Positions 1 through 9,656 of a stretch of DNA of 34,795 nucleotides are shown here, piece by piece. This DNA comes from Rubrivivax sp. (GTDB lineage Bacteria > Pseudomonadota > Gammaproteobacteria > Burkholderiales > Burkholderiaceae_C). Made by a program: the position numbers and the translations under genes. Under the pieces are notes generated by a model. The model saw only the letters and a list, made by a program, of their open reading frames with translations, was not told where the DNA came from and made no database searches. Positions within the stretch are counted from its first letter, which is position 1; each line of letters begins with the position of its first letter. The stretch spans positions 1 through 34,795 of the forward strand of contig JADJHR010000015.1 in assembly GCA_016707445.1 (NCBI GenBank), given 5' to 3'.

Positions 1-595
1 CGAACACTCTGAAGTACGCCGGCGCTCGAAAAGAAGAAGACCCTCTGTTGCCGATAAAGCGATCCAACGGCAATGCAAACGAGGCGCGCAGCAAAGACGG
101 ACCCAACAGCGGCCAGACGATGTAGGGACCGTTGCCGACGCCCCATCGACCGAAGGTCTTGTCCAGGTCCTCGCGGCGCCGGTCGATGCCCGCTTCCGTC
201 GCGATGTCGAGGAGTCCGGCAAGTCCGAATGTCGAGTTCAGTGCGAAACGCATGGTCTGCTCGGCGCCCGGCTTGAACCGCCCTTGCAGCAACAGGTTGA
301 CGGCCGACCAAGCATCACCGACGTTGCCGAAAGTTGCCGTCACCGCCTGACGCACGGGGCCCGGGACGATCTCGCTGTAGGCCGTCGCCACGGGCTTGAG
401 CACGTGCCGGTCCAGTGACTCGTTGAAGCCGAACACATTGCGGCTCCAACTCTCCCATGGATCTGTGGTGAGCCGGGTGGCATGCGGATCCCCGAGCGCG
501 GCGCATGTGCTCAGACCAAGAGCCTGAAGCGCCAAGCTCAGGCACCGGAGCGCGGATGTCAGCCACCCTTCGTGCACACGCAACACACTGCTCAT
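1..595 (-). CDS. mlaA: MlaA/VacJ-family outer-membrane lipoprotein paralogue, C-terminus beyond the window
   Basis: An uninterrupted frame of 198 codons runs from an ATG at 595 to the window edge without a stop. It opens with a hydrophobic leader ending in a lipobox-like LSTC (Cys31), then DPWESWSRNVFGFNES, a hallmark of MlaA, then a motif around GNGPYIVWPLLGPS. MlaA is the outer-membrane ring lipoprotein that takes phospholipid from the outer leaflet and passes it to periplasmic MlaC. A paralogue sits in the mla operon at 19931-20739; both share the DPWESW and GLAGLLD/GLGGLLD blocks. This copy keeps one frame throughout, unlike that one. It lies downstream of acrR on the same strand with a 60-base gap. 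Thr just before the lipobox Cys is unusual, so lipidation is uncertain. Family assignment is firm; a separate role for this copy is unknown. Confidence 0.85.
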   Translation of the reverse strand, partial: MSSVLRVHEGWLTSALRCLSLALQALGLSTCAALGDPHATRLTTDPWESWSRNVFGFNESLDRHVLKPVATAYSEIVPGPVRQAVTATFGNVGDAWSAVNLLLQGRFKPGAEQTMRFALNSTFGLAGLLDIATEAGIDRRREDLDKTFGRWGVGNGPYIVWPLLGPSLLRASFALPLDRFIGNRGSSSFRAPAYFRVF

Positions 596-655
596 TTCCG
601 CATTCTCGAGCGAGCGGCGGCTGCCTTGTTGTCGATGTGCTGATCGATGGAGCCG

Positions 656-1327
656 TCAATCAATGCCAGCGTGCTCGGGCGGACGTTGTCTCGTCGGCCG
701 AACCGACGATCCAGGAGAATGCAGCCCGGCCAGCAGTTGCTCGACGGCCGTTTGGCCGACCCGGCATAGGTCAAAGGCGTCTCGGTCGAGCATCCAGTTG
801 GCGATCAATCCGTCCACCAGGGCGTGCAGTGCCCGGGCGGCGGGCTTCGCAGACAGGCCGGCGGCCAACTGCCCGGACGCGGCCCCGAGGCGCAGCAAGC
901 CTTCGATGCGCCGCAAGGCCTGTTCGCGACTCCGCAGATGTCGTTCCCGGATGCCGTTGAGCTCGCCGACGTACTCCACCTTCTGGGTGGAGATTGCCAG
1001 CACGCGCTGAAGGCGCGGGTCGGTCGCGGTCTGGCGCAGGACGTCGCACAACACGTCGCGCAGCCGGGCCAGCGGGTCCGCCGCATCGTCCGCACTGGCG
1101 ACCAACCACTGCGGCTCGAACGGCAGGATGGCACGTTCCATCATCGCGTTGAACAGGTCCACCTTGTCTCGGAAATGCCAATAGACGGCTCCGCGCGTCA
1201 CGCCGGCGGTTTCGGCCACTTCCTGCAGGGCCGCCCCCGCCACGCCGCGTGACTCGAAAACGATCTCGGCCGCATCGATCAGGTCGTTGCGGGTCTGGAG
1301 TGCTTCTTCCTTGGTGCGACGGGCCAT
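656..1327 (-). CDS. acrR: TetR/AcrR-family repressor of the adjacent RND efflux operon
   Basis: The product has 223 residues, the usual length for AcrR/TtgR repressors. The N-terminus MARRTKEEALQTR is typical of the AcrR branch. The helix-turn-helix lies at about residues 33-53, with VTRGAVYWHF as recognition helix and flank. The C-terminal ligand-binding half is diverse, as in the family. It is intact, divergent from acrA, and separated from it by a spacer holding a 9+9 base palindrome close to the E. coli AcrR site. By analogy it represses acrAB-oprM and itself until a hydrophobic drug or solvent binds. The ATG at 1327 is well placed. The alternative is a differently named RND repressor such as TtgR, MexR2 or BpeR type; the TetR call itself is secure. 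Confidence 0.9.
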   Translation of the reverse strand: MARRTKEEALQTRNDLIDAAEIVFESRGVAGAALQEVAETAGVTRGAVYWHFRDKVDLFNAMMERAILPFEPQWLVASADDAADPLARLRDVLCDVLRQTATDPRLQRVLAISTQKVEYVGELNGIRERHLRSREQALRRIEGLLRLGAASGQLAAGLSAKPAARALHALVDGLIANWMLDRDAFDLCRVGQTAVEQLLAGLHSPGSSVRPTRQRPPEHAGID

Positions 1328-1376
1328 GGCGGGTGTGATCGACTCAGGAACCGGTCAGGTGCAGACTGTGATGCGA

Positions 1377-1398
1377 GCATACATTCTCGAATGTATGC
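1377..1398. promoter_or_regulatory. AcrR-type palindromic operator with overlapping promoter elements
   Basis: GCATACATT (1377-1385) and AATGTATGC (1390-1398) form a perfect 9-base inverted repeat around a CTCG centre. The core CATACATT-N4-AATGTATG matches the known E. coli AcrR operator core. A -10-like TATACT follows at 1400-1405 for the acrA direction, and TATGCT reads leftward at 1381-1376 for acrR. Repressor binding here would shut both promoters. The palindrome is seen directly; the binding is inferred from the neighbouring repressor. Confidence 0.85.
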
Positions 1399-1523
1399 CT
1401 ATACTGCAAACTCGTGGCGACCGCGTTTGAGCTAGGGCAGCTGGGACTGCCTTAGCTCGCGGCAGCGTTCGTTTCCGGCGCCGGTTTTCGTGCCCATCTC
1501 CATCTGATAGCGAGGATCTCCAA

Positions 1524-2778
1524 GTGACGCGAAGCTCTACAGGCGCGGCAGCATGCCAGCGTCCCGGCCAAGGCATTCGATCGATGCCGACCTTGATGGC
1601 AACACTCCTGGTGCTGGCGCTGGGAGCGTGTGGGGGGGAGCAGAAGGCGCCCGCGGGGCCCGGCGCCGGCGCACCCCCACCGCCCGAAGTGGGCGTGGTC
1701 ACCGTGACGACGCAGCCCGTGCCGCTCACGACCGAGCTGCCCGGGCGCGTCGAGGCCTCGCGCGTGGCGCAAGTGCGGGCGCGGGTGACGGGCATCGTGC
1801 AAAAGCGCCTGTTCCGCGAAGGCAGCGACGTGAAGGCCGGCCAGGTGCTGTTCCAGATCGATGCCGCGCCCTACCAGGCCGCCGTGGACAGCGCCAAGGC
1901 CGCGCTGGCCAAGGCGCAGGCCAACACCGTGCAAGCCACCGCCCAGGCCACGCGCTTCAAGCCGCTGCGCGCGGCCAACGCGATCAGCGAGCAGGACTAC
2001 GTCAACGCCCAGGCCGCGCAGGCGCAGGCCGAGGCCGATGTGGCAGCTGCAGGCGCGGCATTGCGAACGGCTCAGCTCAACCTTGGCTATGCCACGGTCA
2101 CGGCGCCGATCTCGGGCCGCATCGGGCGCGCGCTGGTCACCGAAGGGGCGCTGGTATCTCAGGTCGAGGCGACCCAGCTCGCGCTCATCCAGCAGATCGA
2201 TCCTGTGTACGTGAACTCCACGCAGGCTGTGGCCGATGTGGACCGGCTGCGTCAATCCGCCTCGGTCCCAGGCAAGGCCGCTGCCGACTCGGCCCCGGTG
2301 CGCATCGTGCTCGACGACGGCAGCGAGCTGGCGCAGCGCGGCCGGCTGCTGTTCTCCGACCTGTCGGTCGACCCCGGCACCGGCCAGGTGACGCTGCGCA
2401 CCGAGGTCGCCAACCCACGCAGCGCGCTGCTGCCCGGCATGTACGTGCGCGCACGGCTGGTGCAGGGGCAGATCGCCGGCGCCATGCTGCTGCCCCAACA
2501 GGCCGTGACGCGCGGCCCCCAGGGCGACACCGTGCTCGTCATCGGCGAAGGGGGCAAGCCCGCGCCTCGCCCCGTGAAGATCGGCGGCGCTGCGGGCTCG
2601 CAGTGGATCGTGCTCGAAGGCCTGAAGCCCGGCGAGCAGGTCATCGTCGAAGGCTTCCAGAAGATGCGCCCCGGCGCGCCGGTCAAGCCGGTGCCGTTCT
2701 CCGGGGCAGATGGGCGCGCCGCCCGCCTCGGCGGCGCTGGTGCCGCGCCTTCTGCCCGCCTCGGCGGCGAGCCGCTGA
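1524..2778 (+). CDS. acrA: RND efflux periplasmic adaptor lipoprotein (AcrA/MexA type), frameshifted near its end
   Basis: A GTG at 1524 follows GAGGA at 1512-1516; an in-frame ATG at 1584 is an alternative. The leader ends in the lipobox LGAC, so this is an inner-membrane-anchored lipoprotein. It continues with the barrel-sandwich lipoyl half motif (VRARVTGIVQKRLFREGS), an alpha-hairpin rich in AQAQA, the second lipoyl half (ATVTAPISGRIGRA) and the membrane-proximal domain (VIVEGFQKMRPG). AcrA bridges the AcrB pump to the OprM channel. The reading frame does not stop before acrB. A one-base shift near 2757 would restore a short Ala/Ser-rich tail and the TGA at 2776-2778, 12 bases before acrB. 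Without the shift, the frame runs on through acrB as a false fusion. Confidence 0.88.
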
Positions 2779-2790
2779 GGACCACCCACC

Positions 2791-5700
2791 ATGGCCAAGT
2801 TCTTCATCGACCGCCCCATCTTCGCGTGGGTGATCGCGCTGTTTGTGCTGGTGGGCGGCGTGGTATCCATCCTGCAGTTGCCGGTGGCGCAGTACCCCAC
2901 CGTGGCGCCGCCTGCCATTGTCGTCACCGTGGCCTACCCGGGTGCGTCGGCAAAGACGCTCGAAGACAGTGTGCTGACGGTCATCGAGCAGGAGATGAAC
3001 GGCTCGCCGGGTCTGATCTACATGGAATCGGTCGCCCAGGCCAACGGCAGCGGCACTTGACGCTGACCTTCCAGCCCGGCACCCGACCCGAACTCGCCCA
3101 GGTCGATGTGCAGAACCGCCTGGGCCGCGCCACGCCGCGCCTGCCGCAGGCTGTCACCCAGCAGGGTGTTCGCGTGGACCAGGCGCGATCGAACTTCCTC
3201 CTTTTCACCATCCTGTCGTCCGACGACCCCAAGTTCGACCCCATCGCACTGGGCGACTATGCGGTGCGCAACGTGCTGCCCGAGATCCAGCGCCTGCCGG
3301 GCGTCGGGCAGGCGCAGCTGTTCGGCACCGAGCGGGCGATGCGCATCTGGCTCGACCCGGCCAAGCTCGTCGGCTTCGGCCTGTCGACCAACGACGTCAC
3401 AGTCGCGATCCGCGCCCAGAACGCGCAGGTCTCCTCGGGCACCATCGGTGACCTGCCCAACCTCCCCGGCCAGACCATGTTCGCCACCCTGGTGGTCGAC
3501 GGCCAACTCGCCAGCATTGAGGAGTTCGGCAACATCTCGCTGCGCGCCAATCCCGACGGATCGGCCGTGCTGCTGCGCGACGTGGCGCGCATCGAACTCG
3601 GCGCACAGACCTATGCCACCGCAGCGCGCCTGAACGGCAAGCCTTCCGCCGGCATCGGCGTGCAGCTTTCGCCCAGCGGCAACGCGCTGGACACCGCCAA
3701 GGCCGTGCGCACGCGCATGGACGAGTTGCAGCGCTACTTCCCGCCTGGCGTGAAGTACAGCATCCCCTACGACACCTCGCGCTTCGTGCAGATCTCGATC
3801 TCCAAGGTGGTGGAGACCCTGCTCGAAGCCGTGGCGCTGGTGTTCCTGGTGATGTTCCTGTTCCTGCAGAACTGGCGCTACACGATCATCCCGACCATCG
3901 TGGTACCCGTGGCGTTGCTGGGCACCTTCGGCGTGCTGCTGACGCTGGGCTTCTCCATCAACGTGCTCACGATGTTCGGCATGGTGCTGGTGGTGGGCAT
4001 CGTCGTCGACGACGCCATCGTGGTGGTCGAGAACGTCGAGCGCATCATGAGCACGGAAGGCCTGTCCCCTCGCGAGGCCACGCGCAAGGCGATGGGGCAG
4101 ATCTCGGGCGCCATCATCGGCGTCACCGTCGTGCTGATCTCGGTGTTCGTGCCCCTGGCCTTCTTCACCGGCGCGGTGGGCAACATCTACCGCCAATTCT
4201 CGGCCGTGATGGCCGCCTCGATCGGCTTCTCGGCCTTCATGGCGCTGTCGCTCACGCCCGCCTTGTGCGCCACGCTGCTCAAGCCGGTCGAGGCCGGCCA
4301 CCACCACGCCAAATCCGGCTTCTTCGGCTGGTTCAACCGCGGCTTCTCCAGCACGGCCAAACGGTACGAGGGCACCCTCGCGCGACTGCTCACTCGCACC
4401 GGACGCATGTTGATCGTGTACGGGGCAATCGTCGGCGCGGTGATCTGGCTGGTGCTGCGCCTGCCGACCTCCTTCCTGCCCAACGAGGACCAGGGCTACA
4501 TTGTCGTCAACGTGCAACTGCCGCCGGGCGCCACGGTCAATCGCAGCGTCAAGGTGATGGAGCAGGTCGAGGCCTTCATGCTCAAACAGCCCGAGGTCAA
4601 GAGCATGGTCGGCGTGCTGGGCTTCAGTTTCTCCGGCCAGGGGCAGAACGCGGCCCTGGCCTTCGTCACCCTGAAGGACTGGGACGAGCGCCGAGCGCCG
4701 GGCCAGTCGGCACAGGACCTGGCGCGGCGCGCGTTCGGTGCGCTGATGGGCGTGAAGGACGCCTTCATCTTCCCCTTGAGCCCACCACCTATTCCGGAGC
4801 TGGGCAATGCCACCGGTTTCAACTTCCGGTTGCAGGACCGCGGCGGCAATGGCCACGCGGCCCTGGTCGCAGGCGCGCAACCAGTTGCTCGGCATGGCCT
4901 CGCAAAGCAAGCTGCTGGCCGGCGTGCGCCCCGACGGCCTGGAGGACGCGCCCCAGTTGCGCTTGGACATCGACCGCAAGAAGGCGAGTGCATTGGGGGT
5001 CGGCTTCGACGCGATCAACGCCGCCATCTCCACATCGCTGGGTTCGACCTACGTCAACGACTTCGAGAGCCAAGGTCGGCTGCAGCGTGTGGTGGTGCAG
5101 GCCGATGCGCCCGAACGCATGCAGCAGGGCGACGTCTTGCGCCTCAACGTGCTCAACAACCGCGGACAGTCGGTGCCGCTGTCGGCCTTCGCCACCACGC
5201 GCTGGGTCTCCGGGCCGATGCAATCGATCCGCTACAACGGCTACCCGACGATGCGCATCGTCGGCGACGCTGCACCGGGCATCAGCAGCGGCGAGGCGAT
5301 GGCGGAGATGGAGCGGTTGGCCGCACAACTGCCGCCCGGCTTCGCCTTCGAATGGACCGGCCAGTCGCGCGAGGAGCGCCTCGCCGGGGCCACCGCGGTG
5401 TACCTGTTCGGATTCTCGCTGCTGGCGGTCTTCCTGTGCCTGGCGGCCCTGTACGAGAGCTGGTCGATTCCCTTCTCGGTGATCCTCGTGGTGCCGCTGG
5501 GCGTGCTCGGTGTGGTGCTCGGCACCGAGCTGCGCGGCTTCAGCAACGACGTCTACTTCAAGATCGGCCTGATCACGATCATCGGCCTCTCGGCCAAGAA
5601 CGCGGTGCTGATCATCGAATTCGCGAAGGATCTGCAGGCGCAGGGCCGCACCGCGATCGAGGCGGTGCTGGAAGCAGCGCACCTGCGTTTCCGCCCGATC

Positions 5701-5997
5701 GTGATGACCTCGATGGCCTTCGTGCTCGGCGTGCTGCCGCTGGCCATCGCCAGCGGTGCGGGTTCGGCCAGCCAGCGCTCGATCGGCACCGGCGTGATGG
5801 CCGGCATGGTCAGCGCGGTGGCGCTGTCGGTGCTGTTCGTGCCGGTGTTCTTCGTGGTCGTGCGGCGCTTCTTCAAGGGCAGCGAGCGGCAGCGCAAGCT
5901 GTATGCGCATGAGCTCGACGCAGGCGCCAGCCAGACGACGGGCACGCCCTTGCCGCCACCGTCGGCCCTGCCCGACAGTAGTTCGGCCTCCCATTGA
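2791..5997 (+). CDS. acrB: RND multidrug efflux pump (AcrB/MexB type), two compensating frameshifts
   Basis: This is the proton-driven inner-membrane trimer of the acrAB-oprM system. It begins MAKFFIDRPIFAWVIALF, the HAE1-family N-terminus. The TM4 motif VGIVVDDAIVVVENVER carries the paired proton-relay aspartates, and TM10 has the lysine in GLSAKNAVLIIEF. The span equals 1069 codons, normal for AcrB. A lost base near 3055 changes ANGSGTLTLTFQ to ANGSGT-stop, and an extra base near 4872 breaks ALVAARNQLLGMA; together they restore the phase. The ATG sits 12 bases after the reconstructed acrA stop. With strictly linear reading, only 89 residues would be made. Either sequencing errors or a pseudogene; the otherwise full conservation favours error. 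Confidence 0.88.
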
Positions 5998-6001
5998 GTG
6001 G

Positions 6002-7276
6002 ATGAGCACGATGAATCCCTCTCTCGGGCACTGCAGCCGCCGATCTGGCATGGCAGGACTACTTTGCCGACCCTGCCCTGCGTGCTTTGATCGAGCTGGC
6101 GCTGAAGAACAACCGCGACCTGCGCGTTGCAGTGCTCAACATCGAAGCGGTGCGAGCGCAATACCAGCTGCGGCGCGCCGACCAGTTGCCGACGCTCAAT
6201 GCGGGTCTGACCGCGAGCCGCGCCCCCGGCAGCAGCGGCAACAATGTCAGCGCCTACAGCGCCGGCCTGAGCGTGGCAGCCTACGAGGTCGACCTGTTCG
6301 GCCGCGTGCGTTCGCTCACCGACAGCGCCGCCGCCCAGGTGCTGGCGAGCGAAGAGTCTCGCAGGGTCGTGCAGATCTCCCTGATCGCCTCGGTCGCCAA
6401 CCAATACCTCGCCCTGGCAGCAGATGAGGAGTTGCTCGACCTGACCTTGCGCACGCTCGACACGCGGGAGCAGTCGCTCAAGCTCACTCAGCTCAGGTTC
6501 GACAACGGCGCCGCGTCGGAGCTCGATCTGCGCCAGGCGCAGACTCTGGCCGAGGCCGCCCGGGTCACGCTGGCGCAGCAGCGCCGTCAGCGCGAACTCG
6601 ACCGCAACGCGCTGGCACTGCTGCTGGGCCAGGCCCTGCCCGAATGGCCCGCCGCGCCCGGCCGGGTCAGTGCGATCGCGCTCGCCGATGTGCTCGCGGG
6701 TGTGCCCTCCGAGGTGCTGCTGCGCCGCCCCGACGTGGCGCAGGCCGAACAGCAACTCGTCGCCGCCAACGCGAGCATCGGCGCCGCGCGAGCCGCCTTC
6801 TGGCCGCGCATCACGCTGACCGCGAGCGCCGGCACGGCCAGCCCAACTCTCCGACCTGTTCAAGGACGGCGCCTGGAGCTTCGCGGCCCAGTTGCTGCAG
6901 CCGATCTTCGACGCCGGCCGCAATCGCGCCAACCTGGCCGTGGCCGAGGTGCAGCGCGACATCGCCGTGGCCCAGTACGAGCGCGCCATCCAGGGCCGCA
7001 TTCCGCGACGTGGCCGATGCACTCGCGGGCCGCGCGACACTGGACGAGCAGTTGCGCGCGACGCAGGCGCAGGCTGACGCCGAGCAGGCGCGATTCCGCC
7101 TGTCCGAGCTGCGATTCCGCAACGGTGTGAGCAGTTCGCTCGAACTGCTGGACGCCGAGCGTTCCCTCTTCGCGGTGCAGCAGGCTGTCGTGCAGACGCA
7201 ACTTGCGTTTTTGCAAACCCGGGTGTCGGCTTACCGTGCTCTGGGCGGTGGCAATCTTGGCGCAGCAGGCCAATAG
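6002..7276 (+). pseudogene. oprM: RND outer-membrane channel (OprM/TtgC type), leader lost and two frameshifts
   Basis: The family's two TolC-like repeats are present: repeat one around ALKNNRDLRVAVLNIEAVRA and YEVDLFGRVRS, repeat two from EVLLRRPDVAQAEQQL onward, with the C-terminal LRFRNGVSSSLELLDAERSL. OprM is the lipid-anchored outer-membrane exit duct. MSTMNPSL starts at 6002, four bases after acrB, but then jumps out of frame to AADLAWQDYFADPALRAL. The signal peptide, lipobox and roughly the first 60 residues usual for the family are missing. The in-phase frame has no ATG; the first usable codon is TTG at 6087. Frameshifts near 6840 and 7003 split the rest. The missing leader is a larger lesion than a single-base read error, so this copy is probably non-functional unless misassembled. 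Confidence 0.82.
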
Positions 7277-7286
7277 AGCACCACCA

Positions 7287-8552
7287 TTGAGCCCCTCGCC
7301 GGGGCGGCGGCTCGCCCTGGCACCTCGGGCCTTTTCCGCCTCGCCGCAAGGCGGATGGAATCTGCGGGCGATTGAAAGTGCGCTTCGCGCCGGGCATGCC
7401 CTGGCCGCCTGGATCGGGCTGTGCGGTTGCCTGACCCTTCTTCCGGCGCCCGCGTCCGCGGCGCCGCTCTGGCTGATCGCGACGCCCGACGAAACCGCGC
7501 GCGCAGCTTCGCCGATTGCGCTCGATGTGGTGAAGCCACCGGGGCTGAGCCATTGGCCCGAGGCGCTCACGCTCAAGCTGATGCGCGATGGCAAATCGTG
7601 GGAAGTGGAACTGCCCGGCGTTGGCGTCGTTGCGACGCAGGACGCTCGACGGACTTATCGTGGCTTGTTGCCGGCCCATGTGTTCGGCCTCGTCCGGGTG
7701 GAACTCGGCGGTGTCGATTCGAACCGGCTGGTCCTGTTGATCAGTGCGCCGGAGGTTGGCGATCAAGTGCAACCCATGGCGCAGGGCAGCGCCTCGACCG
7801 CCTCGCCGCCCGGTCAGGCCATCGATCCCTTCGTCCCGACCAGCGAGCCCGCATTGACGGCCAATGAGCCCATCTACCTGGCGGTGGGCGGGCGTGGCGG
7901 GACCACCGCGCGCTTCCAGTTGAGTTTCAAATACCGGATCTTTGATCCCGGCAGTCTTCCCGTCGCCTGGTTCTCGCCGCTGGCGAGCTTGCACTTCGGC
8001 TATACGCAGACCTCCATCTGGGATGTCGGCGCCAAATCGGCCCCCATCCGCGATACGAGCTTTCGCCCCGGCTTGTTCTGGCAGGCAGCAACACCTGGTG
8101 AAGGACTGATGCCCGATTCGTGGCGTGCCGGCTTCGAGCACGAGTCCAACGGCAAGGACGGCGTGAGCTCGCGAAGTATCAACACGCTCTTTGCGCAGGC
8201 GGTCTGGCGCACCCGGTTTCCGGACGTGCAGACCCTGACATTTGCGCCCAAGGTCTATGGCTACCTGGAAAAGGAAAACAACCCCGATATCCAGCGCTAC
8301 CGGGGTTACGTCGATTGGAACTTTCGCTACGGACGCGACGACAGCTGGCTCTTGGCTGCGACGTTCCGCCGCGGCACCGCTCGCCACGGCAGCGCTCAAC
8401 TCGATCTTTCCTATCCCCTCAGTCAGCCGCTGTTCGCTCGCACGGGCAGCTTTTTGCACTTCCAGCTGTTCGACGGCTATGGGGAAACCTTGCTCGACTA
8501 CGACGTGAAGCGCGGAACACAGGCGAGGCTGGGATTCTCGATTGTTCGGTGA
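7287..8552 (+). CDS. pldA: Outer-membrane phospholipase A (OMPLA)
   Basis: The catalytic signature EHESNGKDGVSSRSIN places His, Ser (+2) and Asn (+14) exactly as His142, Ser144 and Asn156 of E. coli PldA. The C-terminal half alternates amphipathic strands and ends FSIVR, as expected of a 12-strand barrel. PldA hydrolyses phospholipids that have flipped into the outer leaflet, acting as a calcium-dependent dimer. A signal sequence ends near PAPASA. The start is uncertain: the open frame reaches back to 7203, inside oprM, and I chose the first TTG after the oprM stop. That leaves a long region before the hydrophobic core, so the true start may be lower or shifted by an indel. No frameshift is visible in the mature part. 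The neighbours fit a membrane-integrity locus. Confidence 0.88.
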   Translation: MSPSPGRRLALAPRAFSASPQGGWNLRAIESALRAGHALAAWIGLCGCLTLLPAPASAAPLWLIATPDETARAASPIALDVVKPPGLSHWPEALTLKLMRDGKSWEVELPGVGVVATQDARRTYRGLLPAHVFGLVRVELGGVDSNRLVLLISAPEVGDQVQPMAQGSASTASPPGQAIDPFVPTSEPALTANEPIYLAVGGRGGTTARFQLSFKYRIFDPGSLPVAWFSPLASLHFGYTQTSIWDVGAKSAPIRDTSFRPGLFWQAATPGEGLMPDSWRAGFEHESNGKDGVSSRSINTLFAQAVWRTRFPDVQTLTFAPKVYGYLEKENNPDIQRYRGYVDWNFRYGRDDSWLLAATFRRGTARHGSAQLDLSYPLSQPLFARTGSFLHFQLFDGYGETLLDYDVKRGTQARLGFSIVR

Positions 8553-8914
8553 GCAAGAAGCATGGCATGCAAATCACATACCACCGAGCGCGCTGGTGAT
8601 CGGTCTGCTGGCCGCCCCGGGCACAGCGAGCCATGCCGCTGCGGGTGAACGCAGCCAACAGACTGACGCCAAATGCGCCCCCCAACTGGCGCACGAAGTT
8701 GATGGTTCCGGTCCCTTGGGCCAGCCGTGTCATCCATCAGCAGTTCACCGCCATCGAACAATCGTTCAACTACGGTCCGCGCAAGCCCCTCACTTCTACT
8801 CCCCGCGCGAGTTCTTTCAGCACTGACCATGGATTCATCGAGGGCGTCGCGCTTCTACTTTGAAGCCACTTTTCGGTGAGCGATGAGTCGACCGCCTATC
8901 GAGGCCACGCCACG
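8553..8914. other. Gene-poor gap between pldA and the lptB-like gene
   Basis: Apart from the MFS scrap on the minus strand I see no coding signal, RNA gene or clear terminator here. Confidence 0.5.
8640..8733 (-). pseudogene. Fragment of a DHA2-family MFS transporter
   Basis: On the minus strand the residues RLAQGTGTINFVRQLGGAF and the following GVSLLAAF match the conserved late transmembrane region of EmrB-like DHA2 transporters. Only about 30 residues survive, with no continuation in any frame. It is a remnant of another MFS gene, separate from emrB at 30250. Confidence 0.6.
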
Positions 8915-9656
8915 ATGACAGCGAGTGCCTTGGTGGTTCGCGGCCTGAGAAAGAAATATGGGGCGCGGCAAGTCGTGCACGACGTGTCCCTGCGACTCCA
9001 CAGCGGCGAAGTGGTCGGGTTGTTGGGCCCCAACGGCGCCGGCAAGACCACTGCCTTCTACATGATCGTCGGTCTCGTTCCGTCCGATGCGGGAGAAGTC
9101 GACCTCGATGGCGTCAATATATCCTGCCTACCCATCCATCGACGCTCCGCCCTCGGTTTGTCCTATCTGCCACAGGAGTCATCGATATTCCGCAAGTTGA
9201 CGGTCGAGGACAACATCCGTGCGATGCTCGAATTGCAGTATCAAGACGGCAAGAGCTTATCGCGTGCATTGATCGAGTCGCGGTTGAATGTCTTGCTGGC
9301 CGACCTGCAACTCGAAAAACTGCGCACAAGCCAAGCGATATCGCTGTCCGGCGGCGAACGCAGACGGGTCGAAATCGCGTGCGCTGGCGACCAACCCGCG
9401 CTTCCTGCTGCTTGATGAACCGTTTGCCGGGATCGATCCCATTATGGTCATCGAGATCCAGCGCATCATCCGATTCTTGCGGGCACGCAACATCGGGATA
9501 CTGATCACTGACCACAACGTTCGCGAAACGCTGGGTGTTTGTGACCGCGCATATATCATCAATCAAGGAACGGTCTTGGCCGGCGGCCGGCCGGCGGACA
9601 TCATCGCAAACGAATCGGTACGCCGCATCTATCTGGGTGAAAGTTTTCGGATGTAG
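8915..9656 (+). CDS. lptB: LptB-like ABC ATPase of LPS export, one frameshift
   Basis: LptB is the cytoplasmic ATPase that drives lipopolysaccharide extraction through LptFGC. Walker A is GPNGAGKTT; the Q-loop region reads YLPQESSIFRKLTVEDNI, diagnostic for LptB; the signature is LSGGERRRVEIA; Walker B is FLLLDEPFAGIDP; the switch histidine is in LITDHNVRETL. The frame breaks near 9380, where two bases appear lost between VEIA and ALATNPRF. The reconstructed length (about 247 codons) is normal. I took the ATG at 8915 because it begins the conserved region directly; an in-frame start at 8876 is possible. No lptA, lptC or rpoN neighbours are present, so this is probably an extra copy. Its codon use looks less GC-biased than the flanks, by eye, hinting at a separate origin. 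Confidence 0.85.

Noticed and set aside
1452..2927. Minus-strand frame of 491 codons opposite acrA
   Set aside because: Covers acrA and its leader region in antisense; no recognisable domain.
3018..5033. Minus-strand frame of 671 codons opposite acrB
   Set aside because: His/Asp/Gln-rich antisense shadow created by GC-biased codons; no motif.
1524..5912. Single 1462-codon adaptor-pump fusion
   Set aside because: The pump part changes frame twice and acrB has its own ATG; explained by indels near 2757, 3055 and 4872.
7335..7355. Perfect 7-base hairpin TCCGCCT/AGGCGGA as a terminator after oprM
   Set aside because: No T-run follows on either strand; TTTT precedes it instead, and it lies inside the open frame leading into pldA.
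5553..8459. Very long minus-strand open frame (968 codons) opposite acrB, oprM and pldA
   Set aside because: It is antisense to well-recognised genes, has low-complexity Arg/Gly/His-rich composition and no family motifs; a GC-rich shadow frame.
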